Positions 39,332-48,717 of a stretch of 64,000 nucleotides of DNA are shown in pieces. The stretch spans positions 1 to 64,000 of the forward strand of contig JAEZWW010000108.1 in NCBI GenBank assembly GCA_023442945.1, read 5' to 3'. Below the pieces are notes generated by a model. The model made no database searches and was not told where the DNA came from. It was given only the letters and a program-made list of their open reading frames with translations. This DNA is from Pseudomonadota bacterium. GTDB lineage: Bacteria; Pseudomonadota; Gammaproteobacteria; Burkholderiales; Burkholderiaceae_C. The position numbers and the translations under genes are program-made. The first letter of the stretch is position 1. Each line of letters starts with the position of its first letter.

Positions 39332-40680
39332 GTGTCGATCGACGCCCCTTGTCCATGCATGAGCCGGACGCGGCCATTGCCATCGGGCCGGCCGGCGCGA
39401 TCACCGCTGGCGCGTTCTATCGCAGGGCGACCCGGCTAGCCGAAGCCTTGCCACACGGTCAATACGTCCTGAACACCTGCCAGGACCGGTACTTGTTCAT
39501 GCTTGGACTGGCGGCGGCACTGATCCAGGGGCGCCCCACCTTGATGCCGTCCAGTTTCACCTCTGGAACGCTTCAACAGATCCAATCCCACTACGCTGAC
39601 GTCGTGTGCCTGCACGACGGTCACCAGCGTGCCGAGGGCATTCCAGGCTGGCAGATCGAAGAAGAGGATGGCGCAGTTGCGCCCGAACAAGCGCAGGCAC
39701 CGATGATCGATGCGGATCAGGTCGCAGCCATCGTATTCACCTCTGGCAGCACGGGTGAGCCCACCGCGCATGCCAAGCGCTGGGGTCGCCTGTGCGTGAA
39801 CGGCGCCTCCGAGGCCGAGCGCTTGGGCTCCGCAGGTCACACCATCGTGGCCACGGTGCCTGCGCAGCACATGTATGGCTTCGAGTCCAGCATCTTGCTG
39901 ACACTGCACGGCGGTTCTCGCGTGTGGCGCGGTCGGCCGTTCTATCCGGCCGATATCGGGACAGCCCTGGCTGCGGCGCCGCCGCCTCGCATGCTGGTCA
40001 CCACGCCGTTTCACCTGTCGAACGTTGTGAGCTCCGGGATTCGGATGCCGGCCTGCGACCTGGTGCTGTGCGCCACAGCGCCGCTGTCGGCAGCGCTGGC
40101 GCACACCGCCGAAGCGCTGTTTGACAGCCCGCTGGTCGAAATCTACGGTTGCACGGAAAGCGGCCAAGTTGCCAGCCGGCGCACCACGTCGGGCCCGACA
40201 TGGCAGTTGCTGCCTGGCCTCGCGATGCATGCTGACGAAGGGCGCGCCTGGGTCAGTGGCGGCCATGTTGAAGGCAGTGTCGCGCTGACCGACCACATCG
40301 CCAACGTGGACGGTGACCGTTTCTCGCTGGGTGACCGCCACGCGGACATGGTCAACATTGCTGGCAAGCGCGCCTCCCTGGCGGCGCTGTCGGCGACGCT
40401 GCGCGGCTTGCCGGGCGTACAGGATGCTTGCTATCTGCTGCCTGAGTCGGACAAAGTATCCCCTGCTGAAGGCGTTCAACGCCTCGCGGCTCTGGTGGTT
40501 GCTCCCTCGCTGAGCGAGCAGGATATTCTGTCCGCGCTGCGCCAGGCGATAGATCCCGCATTCCTGCCACGCCCTTTGCTCAAAATCGATGCCCTCCCCC
40601 GAAATCCCACGGGCAAACTGTTGGCCAATGATGTGCAGGCGCTCTACCGTCAATCGCGCGGCAAGGATGCGCCTCGATGA
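39328..40680 (+). CDS. AMP-dependent acyl/aryl-acid ligase
   Basis: Adenylate-forming enzyme of 450 aa, shorter than acyl-CoA synthetases. The phosphate loop FTSGSTGEPT is at residues 137-146, the YGCTESG block follows in the middle, and the C-terminal lysine is in NPTGKL. In this cluster type the enzyme is thought to activate the aryl starter acid (a 4-hydroxybenzoate or cinnamate type) and load it onto the ACP; that is inferred from context. It overlaps both neighbours by four bases. Confidence 0.88.
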   Translation: MSVDRRPLSMHEPDAAIAIGPAGAITAGAFYRRATRLAEALPHGQYVLNTCQDRYLFMLGLAAALIQGRPTLMPSSFTSGTLQQIQSHYADVVCLHDGHQRAEGIPGWQIEEEDGAVAPEQAQAPMIDADQVAAIVFTSGSTGEPTAHAKRWGRLCVNGASEAERLGSAGHTIVATVPAQHMYGFESSILLTLHGGSRVWRGRPFYPADIGTALAAAPPPRMLVTTPFHLSNVVSSGIRMPACDLVLCATAPLSAALAHTAEALFDSPLVEIYGCTESGQVASRRTTSGPTWQLLPGLAMHADEGRAWVSGGHVEGSVALTDHIANVDGDRFSLGDRHADMVNIAGKRASLAALSATLRGLPGVQDACYLLPESDKVSPAEGVQRLAALVVAPSLSEQDILSALRQAIDPAFLPRPLLKIDALPRNPTGKLLANDVQALYRQSRGKDAPR

Positions 40681-40991
40681 TCGGCGCCGTCGAGCAGCCT
40701 CTTCAGGGCACCTGCATGTTTCGCGACGCCGACACACGGTTTGCGGGGCATTTCCCGGCTCGGGTCGTGGTTCCTGGAGCCGCTTTGGTTGACCAGGCGG
40801 TGGCGGAGATAGAGCGTGCAACAGGGCGTCGTGTGACGACTTTGAAGCAGGTCAAATTTGTCACCGCAGCAATGCCTTCGGACCTCCTTCAACTGCTGGG
40901 GACTGCCTCCGATCGGCAGGCCCGATTTGAATTGCGTAGCGCGGGCCAGGTCGTCTGCACTGGCAGTGTTCTGTTGGCGGCGGGCAATTGA
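40677..40991 (+). CDS. Small hotdog-fold dehydratase-like protein
   Basis: 104 aa with the FabZ-like opening FRDADTRFAGHFPARVVVPG, where the His in GHFP is the catalytic position, and LKQVKFVTAAMPSD as the second strand pair. The glutamate usual in the central helix is replaced by Asp (GAALVDQAVAEI), so activity could be weak or specialised. Probably dehydrates 3-hydroxyacyl-ACP intermediates with the larger dehydratase at 50777. Overlaps both neighbours. Confidence 0.82.
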   Translation: MIGAVEQPLQGTCMFRDADTRFAGHFPARVVVPGAALVDQAVAEIERATGRRVTTLKQVKFVTAAMPSDLLQLLGTASDRQARFELRSAGQVVCTGSVLLAAGN

Positions 40992-41929
40992 ACTCGACCC
41001 CCTCTGCGAACGGCGCCCCCCCCGCCTCCAACAGCTGGGCACGCCGGCCTGAGCGCAGTTCGATGGTGGTGATGCGGCTGATGCGCTGGCTGTCCCTGCA
41101 TCTGGGCCGCCGCGTGAGTCGACTTATCCTCTACCCCATCGCCGCTTATTTTGTGCTGTTCGCGCCCTCAGCTAAGCGTGCCAGTCAACAGTACCTGGGC
41201 CGGGCCATGGGGCGCAAGGCCGGCATTGCGGACGGCTTTCGTCATGTGCTGTCTTTTGCATCCGTCGTGCACGACCGGGTCTATTGGCTGAGCGATCGCC
41301 ACGACCTGTTCGACATCCGCATCACCGGCGAAAGCGTGATTGACGCCTACCAACGTGAGGGCCGAGGCGTGGTGTTCATGGGCGCCCATTTCGGAAGCTT
41401 CGAGGCCTTGCGCGTCCTCGGCGTGGGCAATGGGCTGGATGTGCGCATGCTCATGTATCCCGACAACGCGCGCATGGTGACGCAGACGCTGGCTGCCATC
41501 AATCCTGCACTGGGCGAGAGTGTCATTGCGCTCGGCCGCTCGGACGCCATCTTGCGGGCTCGCGACCATCTCGCGGACGGCGGTTGTGTCGGCATTCTTT
41601 CCGACCGCAGTGTGGCTGACGCGCACGACACCTCCACCTTCACAACCAATTTCCTGGGCGCGCCCGCAGCGTTTCCGTCGGGCCCGTTCCGGTTGGCCGC
41701 CTTATTGCGCGCGCCGGTGGTTTTCATGGCCGGGATCTACCTGGGTGCCAATCGGTACCATTTGTGCTTCGAGCCGGTGGCCGACTTCCAGGCGGTGGCG
41801 CACGCTGACCGAGATGCGGCCATCCAGAAGGCCCAGCAACGCTATGTCGCGCTGTTGGAAGCGAAGTGCGTCGAGGCCCCATGGAACTGGTTTAATTTTT
41901 ACGACTTCTGGGCCAATGAAGCACGCTAG
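40988..41929 (+). CDS. LpxL/HtrB-like acyltransferase
   Basis: Lysophospholipid-type acyltransferase, membrane-associated: hydrophobic RLILYPIAAYFVLFAPSA near residue 45, then the HX4E motif in GAHFGSFEA (His134, Glu139), SDRSVAD and a C-terminal APWNWFNFYDFW. In the cluster it may attach the polyene acyl chain to a lipid-like acceptor. A TTG at 40988 overlaps the previous stop and gives 313 aa; an ATG at 41063 is an alternative start that begins closer to the conserved region. Confidence 0.85.
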   Translation: MNSTPSANGAPPASNSWARRPERSSMVVMRLMRWLSLHLGRRVSRLILYPIAAYFVLFAPSAKRASQQYLGRAMGRKAGIADGFRHVLSFASVVHDRVYWLSDRHDLFDIRITGESVIDAYQREGRGVVFMGAHFGSFEALRVLGVGNGLDVRMLMYPDNARMVTQTLAAINPALGESVIALGRSDAILRARDHLADGGCVGILSDRSVADAHDTSTFTTNFLGAPAAFPSGPFRLAALLRAPVVFMAGIYLGANRYHLCFEPVADFQAVAHADRDAAIQKAQQRYVALLEAKCVEAPWNWFNFYDFWANEAR

Positions 41930-42491
41930 CCATCTACTGAGTGCCGTTTTTCTCTCGCTCGGGCTCTGCACTTCCGCGTTCGCGGATTGGGATATTCCCG
42001 CCCTGATGCAGCAGCTCGCCAAACACCCGTCAGGACGTGCGACCTTCACGGAAACCAAGACCCTTGGGGTGTTGGATCAGCCGGTCGTGAGCTCGGGCGA
42101 GCTGATCTACAGCCCGCCGGATCGACTCGAGAAGAACACGCTGAAGCCGACCCGCGAATCTTTGGTCATCCGCGGCAATGACCTGACGGTGGAGCGTGAC
42201 GGGGTCAAGCGTCAGCTTCGGCTCCCGCAGTACCCTGAGATCCTGGCTTTTGTCGAAGCGCTGCGTGGCACCCTGGTCGGCAACCGCACGCTGCTTGAGC
42301 AGCACTACGCCCTCTCGCTCGCGGGCACCGAGCGGGATTGGCGTCTGGCCCTGACGCCGCTCGATGACCGGATGCGTCGTTGGGTCAAGCAAATCAAGGT
42401 GACCGGCTCCGACAAGGGAGTCAGCACCGTCGAAACCTTGCAAGCGGATGGCGACAAGTCCGTGATCGCCATCACACCTGATGCGCGCTGA
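41916..42491 (+). CDS. LolA-like periplasmic lipid carrier
   Basis: Signal peptide of about 22 residues (LSAVFLSLGLCTSAFA) followed by a LolA-type beta structure: ALMQQLAKHPSGRATFTETK, then GELIYSPPDRLEKNTL and QIKVTGSDKGVSTVET. Homologues accompany MMPL exporters in polyene pigment clusters and probably ferry the product across the periplasm. 191 aa; its start overlaps the acyltransferase end by 14 bases and its end overlaps the exporter start. Confidence 0.85.
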   Translation: MKHASHLLSAVFLSLGLCTSAFADWDIPALMQQLAKHPSGRATFTETKTLGVLDQPVVSSGELIYSPPDRLEKNTLKPTRESLVIRGNDLTVERDGVKRQLRLPQYPEILAFVEALRGTLVGNRTLLEQHYALSLAGTERDWRLALTPLDDRMRRWVKQIKVTGSDKGVSTVETLQADGDKSVIAITPDAR

Positions 42492-44925
42492 TCGACAGCG
42501 AACCGACGCTCTCGGCACCGGCACAGCTCCGACAAGACGCCAAAGCATCACCGCCGTCGGCCTTTGGCTGGTGTTGGTGCTGGTCTGCGTGTGGGTGCTG
42601 ACGGGTGTTCGGCTCAACACCGATATGTCGGCGTTTCTGCCCAGCAACCCCAACGAACATCAGCGCCTGCTGGTCGACCAGCTCAAGGAAGGCGCTTTGT
42701 CGCGCATGGTGCTCATCGGGATCGAAGGTGGTGATGCAGCCGGCCGCGCTGCGACGTCCGAGCGCCTAGCGGCCGCCCTGCGCATCAACCCCGGATTGAC
42801 CAGCGTCGTCAACGGCGATGCCACCAGCCGGGAGCGCGATCAAGCGCTGCTGATGCAATCGCGCTACCTGCTCAGCCCGCAAGTTTCAGCCGAACGTTTC
42901 ACTGCGGATGGCTTGCGTGTTGCCATTCAGGACGCCATCAACGGACTGGGCGGGTCGGCCGGCCTTCTGTTGAAAGCCATCTTTCCCCGTGACCCCACGG
43001 GTGAGCTGCCCGCCTTAATCGACCGGTTGACGCAAGGTCGGTCCTCGTCGGGACAAGACGGCGTTTGGGCCTCGGCATCCGGCGACACCGCCTTGATGAT
43101 CGCTACAACAGCGGCGGCGGGCACCGACACCGATGCACAAGAGAAAGTACTGACAGACATCCGTGCCGCATTCGACACGGCAAGGGCCGCACCGGAGATC
43201 CGGCTGGTCATGGCGGGTGCACCCGTGTTCTCCGTGGATGCGCGTCGAACCATCCGCAGCGAAGTGGAACGCTTGTCCGTGGTCGGCGGGGTCAGCATTC
43301 TGCTCATCATGTTGGCTTTCTACCGATCGCTGCGCAACGTGGTGATCGGCTTGGTGCCGGTGCTGACCGGCATTCTGGTTGCCGTGGTGGCCGTTTCAAT
43401 CGGCTTTGACACGGTGCACGCGATCACCGTGGGCTTTGGGACCACCCTGTTGGGCGAAACGCTGGACTACAGCATCTATTACTTGGTGCAATCCAGCAGC
43501 AGCACCGATTGGCAGCGTGACTACTGGCCCACGATACGGCTGGGCGTGGCCACGTCGGTGTGCGGATTCGCCGCGCTGTTGTTCTCCAGTTTCCCGGGCC
43601 TTGGGCAACTGGGCGTGTATTCGATCGCTGGATTGCTGACAGCCGCAACAGTCACGCGCTTTGTGCTGCCTGCACTGCCCGCCTCTCCGGTCCCGGCGTC
43701 CAGCACCCGGTGGCTGGGCCGACGCATGGTGAGGCTCAGCGTGCTGGCGCGCCAATGGCGCTGGGTCGCTGCTGCGGCGACGGTGGCAGCCATAGGCATC
43801 GTCGCCATCCACCATGACCGCGTTTGGGCGCGAGGTCTGTCTGGCCTCAACCCTGCGCCTTTGGATCTGCAACGGCTGGATGCGCGGCTGCGAGCGGACG
43901 CCGGCGCGCCCAGCCTTCGTCATGTGCTCGTGGTATCCGCCCCCACCGCGAACGAGGCGCTGCAAGCCGCCGAGCAGACCGAAGCGCAGCTCAAGCCGAT
44001 GGTGAAGAGCGGCGCAATTGCGCGCATCGACAGCCCCGCCCATTACCTCCCCAGCGCGGAAACGCAGTTGGCCCGGCGCAATGCGCTGCCAGATGCGCCC
44101 GAACTGAACGCACGTTTGGCGCTCGCCACCACGACTTTGCCGGTCAAGCCGGAGCGTCTGGCGCCGTTCGTGGACGACGTTCAAGCGGCCCGATCTGCCC
44201 CACCCATCACGGCATCGACCTTGCGTGGCACCAGTTTTGAATTTCTCCTGCAGACCTTGATGTTGCAACGCGCTGACGGCTGGACGGTGCTGATGCCGGT
44301 GACCCTTCCGCCTGAGACCGCAGATCAGCAGGCCGCCGGTCGCGCGATCGAAGCGGTCATTGCCGCAGCACCGTCCAAACACCGAACGTACTTTCTGGAC
44401 CTGGACACGCAAGCCAAAGAGATGTTCGGCCAGTACCTCAAGGAGGCCCTGGCTTTTTCGGCGGCTGGCGTCGTTGGCATCGTCGCCTTGCTTTTGCTGG
44501 CATTGCGCAGTGTGACCCGCGTGGTGCGCATACTACTGCCGCTCGCAGCCGCTGTCGTTCTGGTCATGGCAGCGCACGTCGTTGGTGGCACCCCGATGAC
44601 CTTGCTGCACCTCGTCGGCCTGTTGCTGATCGTGGCCGTCGGCTCGAACTACGCACTCTTCTTTGATCAGAACTTTGGCCCGACGTCCACGGTGGCTTCG
44701 GGTGCCGCGCCGCAGGAGATCACCTCCGTACAGGCGGCGGCCTATGCTTCACTGGCACTTGCCAACGTTTCGACCATGATCGGCTTCGGGATTCTGGCGT
44801 GGTCCCAAGTGCCGGTGCTGCACGCCGTGGGCGCGACGGTCGGCCCGGGTGCCCTGCTGGCCTTGCTCCTGGCGATGGCCTGGTCCAAGCCCAACCAGCC
44901 CGCGACGATCGGAGCCAAGGCATGA
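42481..44925 (+). CDS. MMPL/RND-type exporter
   Basis: 814 aa with two repeats, each a lone membrane helix, a large periplasmic loop and five clustered helices; first block ITAVGLWLVLVLVCVWVLTG, later RSLRNVVIGLVPVLTGILVA and ALRSVTRVVRILLPLAAAV. The central GETLDYSIYYL and NYALFFDQ segments place charged residues inside helices as in proton-driven MMPL pumps. In this cluster it would export the polyene or its lipid to the outer membrane, working with the LolA-like carrier. Confidence 0.9.
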   Translation: MRADRQRTDALGTGTAPTRRQSITAVGLWLVLVLVCVWVLTGVRLNTDMSAFLPSNPNEHQRLLVDQLKEGALSRMVLIGIEGGDAAGRAATSERLAAALRINPGLTSVVNGDATSRERDQALLMQSRYLLSPQVSAERFTADGLRVAIQDAINGLGGSAGLLLKAIFPRDPTGELPALIDRLTQGRSSSGQDGVWASASGDTALMIATTAAAGTDTDAQEKVLTDIRAAFDTARAAPEIRLVMAGAPVFSVDARRTIRSEVERLSVVGGVSILLIMLAFYRSLRNVVIGLVPVLTGILVAVVAVSIGFDTVHAITVGFGTTLLGETLDYSIYYLVQSSSSTDWQRDYWPTIRLGVATSVCGFAALLFSSFPGLGQLGVYSIAGLLTAATVTRFVLPALPASPVPASSTRWLGRRMVRLSVLARQWRWVAAAATVAAIGIVAIHHDRVWARGLSGLNPAPLDLQRLDARLRADAGAPSLRHVLVVSAPTANEALQAAEQTEAQLKPMVKSGAIARIDSPAHYLPSAETQLARRNALPDAPELNARLALATTTLPVKPERLAPFVDDVQAARSAPPITASTLRGTSFEFLLQTLMLQRADGWTVLMPVTLPPETADQQAAGRAIEAVIAAAPSKHRTYFLDLDTQAKEMFGQYLKEALAFSAAGVVGIVALLLLALRSVTRVVRILLPLAAAVVLVMAAHVVGGTPMTLLHLVGLLLIVAVGSNYALFFDQNFGPTSTVASGAAPQEITSVQAAAYASLALANVSTMIGFGILAWSQVPVLHAVGATVGPGALLALLLAMAWSKPNQPATIGAKA

Positions 44926-45584
44926 GCACGGCCACACATCCAACCGGTTGGACGGCAGCGCTGCGCCAGCGCGTCCGTACCCAGGCGTGGCTCAAGGCGC
45001 TTGGCAACACCGTTTTTCTTGTCGTCTTCTTCCAGCTTTACCTGGGCATCCAGAAACACCCGATGTTCGAGGTGACCCAGATTCCCGCCAGCGCCCTGGA
45101 TGACTGGATTGGGTTTCAGCCCTGGACGATCGGCCTGTACCTGTCGCTCTGGGTCTACACCGCCTTGCCGGTCGCTCTGCAACTGGATCGCCACCATCTG
45201 TTTCGGTACAGCGTGGCCATGACCGTGCTGTGCTCGGTCGGCCTGCTGGTCTTCTTCTTTTGGCCCACGTCGGTATCCGAAGCGGTGGGGACCCGGTCGG
45301 GCGGCAGCCCGCTGTTTGCCATGCTGTATGCGGTCGACAACAACGGCAACGCCTGTCCGTCCTTGCACGTGGCGGCGTCCGTCATGTCGGGGATGTGGTT
45401 AGAGGCTATCCTGCGCAAGACCGGCTCACCCGTCTGGATCCGATCGGTCAATGCGCTGTGGTGCCTGGGCATCGTTTTTTCCACCATGGCGACCAAACAG
45501 CATATGTTGTTGGACGTTCTTGCCGGTGCCCTGCTCGGCTTGGTCGTCGGCTGGGTTTCCCTGCGCCGAGCCGGCACCGTGTGA
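44922..45584 (+). CDS. PAP2-family phosphatase-like membrane protein
   Basis: 220 aa, five or six membrane segments, with the second and third PAP2 motifs partly visible: CPSLHVAAS (histidine motif) and KQHMLLDVLAG. The first lysine/arginine motif is less clear. Probably removes phosphate from, or transfers groups to, a lipid-linked intermediate. The ATG overlaps the exporter stop by four bases, tying it to the polyene operon. Confidence 0.82.
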   Translation: MSTATHPTGWTAALRQRVRTQAWLKALGNTVFLVVFFQLYLGIQKHPMFEVTQIPASALDDWIGFQPWTIGLYLSLWVYTALPVALQLDRHHLFRYSVAMTVLCSVGLLVFFFWPTSVSEAVGTRSGGSPLFAMLYAVDNNGNACPSLHVAASVMSGMWLEAILRKTGSPVWIRSVNALWCLGIVFSTMATKQHMLLDVLAGALLGLVVGWVSLRRAGTV

Positions 45585-45654
45585 GCCGCCTGCGGTGCAA
45601 TAATCCACGGCAGAAATACCCCCTTTGCAGGCGGTGACCTGCACGCCTGATCCC

Positions 45655-47010
45655 ATGAACGTTGAATCTCCCAGTGTCTCCGATCAACCGGCGGAGCTCC
45701 CCCAATCTTGCGACGTCCTGGTCATCGGCGGCGGGCCGGCTGGCAGCACGGTAGGGACCTTGCTGGCGCGCATGGGTCACGATGTCGTGGTGATGGACAA
45801 GGACGCCCATCCCCGCTTTCACATCGGCGAGTCCTTGCTGCCCGCCAACCTGCCCTTGTTCGAAAAACTTGGCGTCGCCGATGAAATCCGCGCCATTGGC
45901 ATCCAGAAGTGGGCAGCCGAATTCCGCTCGCCATGGCACGAACACTTGCAAGCCTTTCAGTTTGGCGATGCCTGGGACAAGTCCATGCCTTACGCCTACC
46001 AGGTGCGCCGCTCCGATTTTGACCGCGTGCTTCTGGACAACACAGCCCACGCGGGTGCACGCGTGCTGCAGCAATGCCGGGTCGAGCACGTCGACCTGGA
46101 CGCGCCGAACCACGTCGACGCGCGCGCGCGGCTGGAAGATGGCCGCACTTTCACCTGCCGCGCGAAGTTTCTGGTGGACGCTTCTGGCCGCGACACCTTC
46201 CTCGCCAGCCGCCTGAAGATCAAGCACAAGAACCCCAAGCACAACAGCGTGGCCGTGTTCACGCACTTTGCCGACGCCCAGCGCAATGAGGGCATGGACG
46301 AAGGGAACATCTCGCTGTTCTGGTTTGAACACGGCTGGTTCTGGTTCATTCCGCTGGTGGACGGTGCCACCAGCGTCGGCATGGTGACCTGGCCGTACTT
46401 CATGCGTACCCGCGGCGATCGCGACCTGGGCGAATTCCTGCGTGACGGCATCGCCCTGTGCCCGCCCTTGGCCGAGCGCTTAAAGAACGCCCGCGTTGTG
46501 CACCCGCCAGAGGCCACCGGCAACTTCTCGTACCTCAGCGAACGCACGCACGGGCGCAACTACGTCATGCTGGGCGACGCGTACGCTTTCATTGATCCGG
46601 TGTTCTCATCCGGCGTCATGCTGGCCATGCAGGGCGGCTTTGAAGCCGCCGACGCCATACATACGTGGCTGACCGAGCCTGCCAGGCAGTCGCAAGCGCT
46701 CGCGCAGTTGGATCGCCGCCTGAAGCACGGCCCCCGGGAGTTTTCCTGGTTCATCTACCGGATGACCAACCCGGCGATGCGCGACCTCTTCATGGGCCCG
46801 CGCAACATCCTGCGCATGAAGGAAGCCCTGCTCTCGCTGCTGGCGGGCGACATCTGGGGCAAGACCCCGATCTGGCACTCGCTGCGGGCCTTCAAGGTCC
46901 TGTACTACCTGAGCTCACTGCGCCACCTGCCGCGCTCCTTACGCGCCTGGCGTCGCCGCCAGTTCAACATCCGCGCGGTCGACGACGCGCTGCCGATGTC
47001 CAAGGGCTAA
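45655..47010 (+). CDS. FAD-dependent oxidoreductase, halogenase family
   Basis: Dinucleotide-binding motif GGGPAGS at residues 25-31, HIGESLLP, and GWFWFIPLVDG, which together mark the tryptophan-halogenase/geranylgeranyl-reductase-like flavoprotein group; a C-terminal block YVMLGDAYAFIDPVFSSGV closes the FAD site. 451 aa. Related genes occur in xanthomonadin-type pigment clusters, where the pigment is brominated, but this group also contains ordinary oxidases, so halogenation is a hypothesis. A 70-base gap precedes it; the ATG at 45655 starts 20 residues before the flavin motif. Confidence 0.85.
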   Translation: MNVESPSVSDQPAELPQSCDVLVIGGGPAGSTVGTLLARMGHDVVVMDKDAHPRFHIGESLLPANLPLFEKLGVADEIRAIGIQKWAAEFRSPWHEHLQAFQFGDAWDKSMPYAYQVRRSDFDRVLLDNTAHAGARVLQQCRVEHVDLDAPNHVDARARLEDGRTFTCRAKFLVDASGRDTFLASRLKIKHKNPKHNSVAVFTHFADAQRNEGMDEGNISLFWFEHGWFWFIPLVDGATSVGMVTWPYFMRTRGDRDLGEFLRDGIALCPPLAERLKNARVVHPPEATGNFSYLSERTHGRNYVMLGDAYAFIDPVFSSGVMLAMQGGFEAADAIHTWLTEPARQSQALAQLDRRLKHGPREFSWFIYRMTNPAMRDLFMGPRNILRMKEALLSLLAGDIWGKTPIWHSLRAFKVLYYLSSLRHLPRSLRAWRRRQFNIRAVDDALPMSKG

Positions 47011-47060
47011 CGCGCACCGACCGTGCCGCGATCTGCCTTGTCGTCCTCAACCCGCCACGC

Positions 47061-47870
47061 ATGTCCGTCGTCTCTGTAGTCCGGCATCGCCTTGTCGAAC
47101 CCCTGGCGATGGTGCTGGGACTCGGCTTGCTGGCGGTGATCTGCCTGACGTGGACGCCGTTCGCGTTGGTGCTGGGACCCGTGTTGCCCCAACCCTTGGG
47201 CAAGCGTGTGGGGCGCCGTGCGATCCAGGTTGCGTTTCGCACTTACGTCGTCCTGCTGCAGCTGTTGTGCGGATGTCGCTTCGATCTCAAGGCACTGGAC
47301 GAACTGGCCCGCCGGTCCGGCCCGATGATCGTGGTCGCCAACCACCCGTCCCTGCTGGACGCGGTCCTGCTGGTCTCGCACCTGCCCAACGCCGTCTGCA
47401 TCATGAAGGCGCAGTTGATGCAGAACCTGCTGCTCGGCGCGGGCTCGCGCATGGCGCGCTACATCGTCAACGACGCGCCGCTCACCATGATCCGCAGTGC
47501 CATCGCCGAGCTCAAGGACGGCGCCCACCTGGTCCTCTTCCCCGAAGGCACCCGCACGACCGAACCACCCGTGGGCCCGTGCGCGGCCACGGCGGGCGTG
47601 ATCGCGGCGCGCGCGGGCGTACCTGTCGACGTGCTGGTAATCGAGATGAGTTCGCCCTACTTGGGCAAGCGTTGGCCGTTGACGCGGCCGCCCGAATTGC
47701 CTTTGCGCGTGCGCGTGCGCCACGTGGGCGAACTGCGCATTGCCCCAGCAGAGGCGCAGCACTTCGGCACACAGATCCGAGCCCTGCTGTCCAGCCACTT
47801 GAGCGGCGCGTCCAGCGCGCCTGCCGCGACCGCCCCCAGCGCCATCGACAAGGTGGATGACCATGGTTGA
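47061..47870 (+). CDS. PlsC-like 1-acyl-glycerol-phosphate acyltransferase
   Basis: The acyltransferase motifs are intact: NHPSLLD with His95-Asp100 (HX4D) and FPEGT at 160-164. An N-terminal helix (LAMVLGLGLLAVICLTW) anchors it to the membrane. 269 aa from the ATG at 47061. It is the second acyltransferase of the operon and may complete attachment of the polyene to a glycerolipid-like anchor; the acceptor is unknown. It overlaps the glycosyltransferase gene by 14 bases. Confidence 0.86.
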   Translation: MSVVSVVRHRLVEPLAMVLGLGLLAVICLTWTPFALVLGPVLPQPLGKRVGRRAIQVAFRTYVVLLQLLCGCRFDLKALDELARRSGPMIVVANHPSLLDAVLLVSHLPNAVCIMKAQLMQNLLLGAGSRMARYIVNDAPLTMIRSAIAELKDGAHLVLFPEGTRTTEPPVGPCAATAGVIAARAGVPVDVLVIEMSSPYLGKRWPLTRPPELPLRVRVRHVGELRIAPAEAQHFGTQIRALLSSHLSGASSAPAATAPSAIDKVDDHG

Positions 47871-48663
47871 CGCGGGTCGCCTGCAGGGCATCGCGCCCTC
47901 CTCCACCCATCTGGTGTTGATCCCCAGCTACAACCCGGGCGTGAAACTGGAGGACACCTTGCGCGCCGCCCGTGCGCAATGGGCGCCGGTCTGGGTCGTG
48001 GTCGACGGCAGCACGGACGGCAGCGCCGACTGGCTGCGCGCGTGCGCAGCCGAAGACCCTGGTTTGCGCGTGATCGTCTTGCCTGACAACCGTGGCAAGG
48101 GCGCCGCCGTGCTGCACGGGATTGAATTGGCGGCGAGCGAAGGTTTCACCCACGCGCTGACCATGGATTCCGACGGGCAGCACCCGGCAGAGCTGATCCC
48201 GCAGTTCATGCGCGCGTCCCAGGCCGCGCCGCGCGCCATGGTGTTGGGCGTGCCGCAGTTTGGGGCCGAAGCACCGCGCATTCGCGTGCTGGGCCGCAAG
48301 GTATCGAACGGCTGGGCCAATCTGGAAACGTTGGGCGCGGGCATCGGCGATTCGCTGTTCGGCTTTCGCGTGTACCCGATTCAGCCGCTGATCCGCGTCA
48401 TGCGCGGCCAGCGCTTCATGCGCCGTTTTGACTTCGACCCCGAAGCCGCCGTGCGCCTGGCCTGGGCCGGTGTGCCGCCGGTCAACCTGCCGGCGCCGGT
48501 GCGCTATTTTTCAGCCGACGAAGGCGGGGTGTCGCACTTCAAATACCTGCGCGACAACACCTTGCTGACCTGGATGCACGCGCGATTGTTCCTGGGATTT
48601 TTGCTTCGCCTGCCGCTGCTGCTGGGCAGGCGCTTGCTGCCTCAAAAGCCTGATTTCAAATAA
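47857..48663 (+). CDS. GT2-family glycosyltransferase
   Basis: GT-A fold with LVLIPSYNPG, WVVVDGSTDGS and the metal-binding TMDSDGQHP (DxD). A C-terminal hydrophobic helix (LFLGFLLRLPLLLGRRLL) suggests membrane association. 268 aa. It likely transfers a sugar or related group to a polyene precursor or its lipid anchor. The start could be the ATG at 47863, which has a better-spaced AGGTGG. Its last codons and stop are formed by the arm of an interspersed repeat. Confidence 0.88.
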   Translation: MTMVDAGRLQGIAPSSTHLVLIPSYNPGVKLEDTLRAARAQWAPVWVVVDGSTDGSADWLRACAAEDPGLRVIVLPDNRGKGAAVLHGIELAASEGFTHALTMDSDGQHPAELIPQFMRASQAAPRAMVLGVPQFGAEAPRIRVLGRKVSNGWANLETLGAGIGDSLFGFRVYPIQPLIRVMRGQRFMRRFDFDPEAAVRLAWAGVPPVNLPAPVRYFSADEGGVSHFKYLRDNTLLTWMHARLFLGFLLRLPLLLGRRLLPQKPDFK

Positions 48664-48717
48664 AATCAGGCCGCAGCCCTACAGCAATCTGCGCGAGCAG
48701 CTATTACAACAATAGCA
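48649..48717 (-). repeat. Interspersed repeat at operon convergence, copy 13
   Basis: CCTGATTTCAAATAAAATCAGG forms the terminal hairpin, followed by CCGCAGCCCTACAGCAATCT and GCGCGAGCAGC. The hairpin arm contains the stop codon of the glycosyltransferase gene, and the element ends next to the stop of the antiporter gene, so it fills the whole gap between the two operons. Confidence 0.85.
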
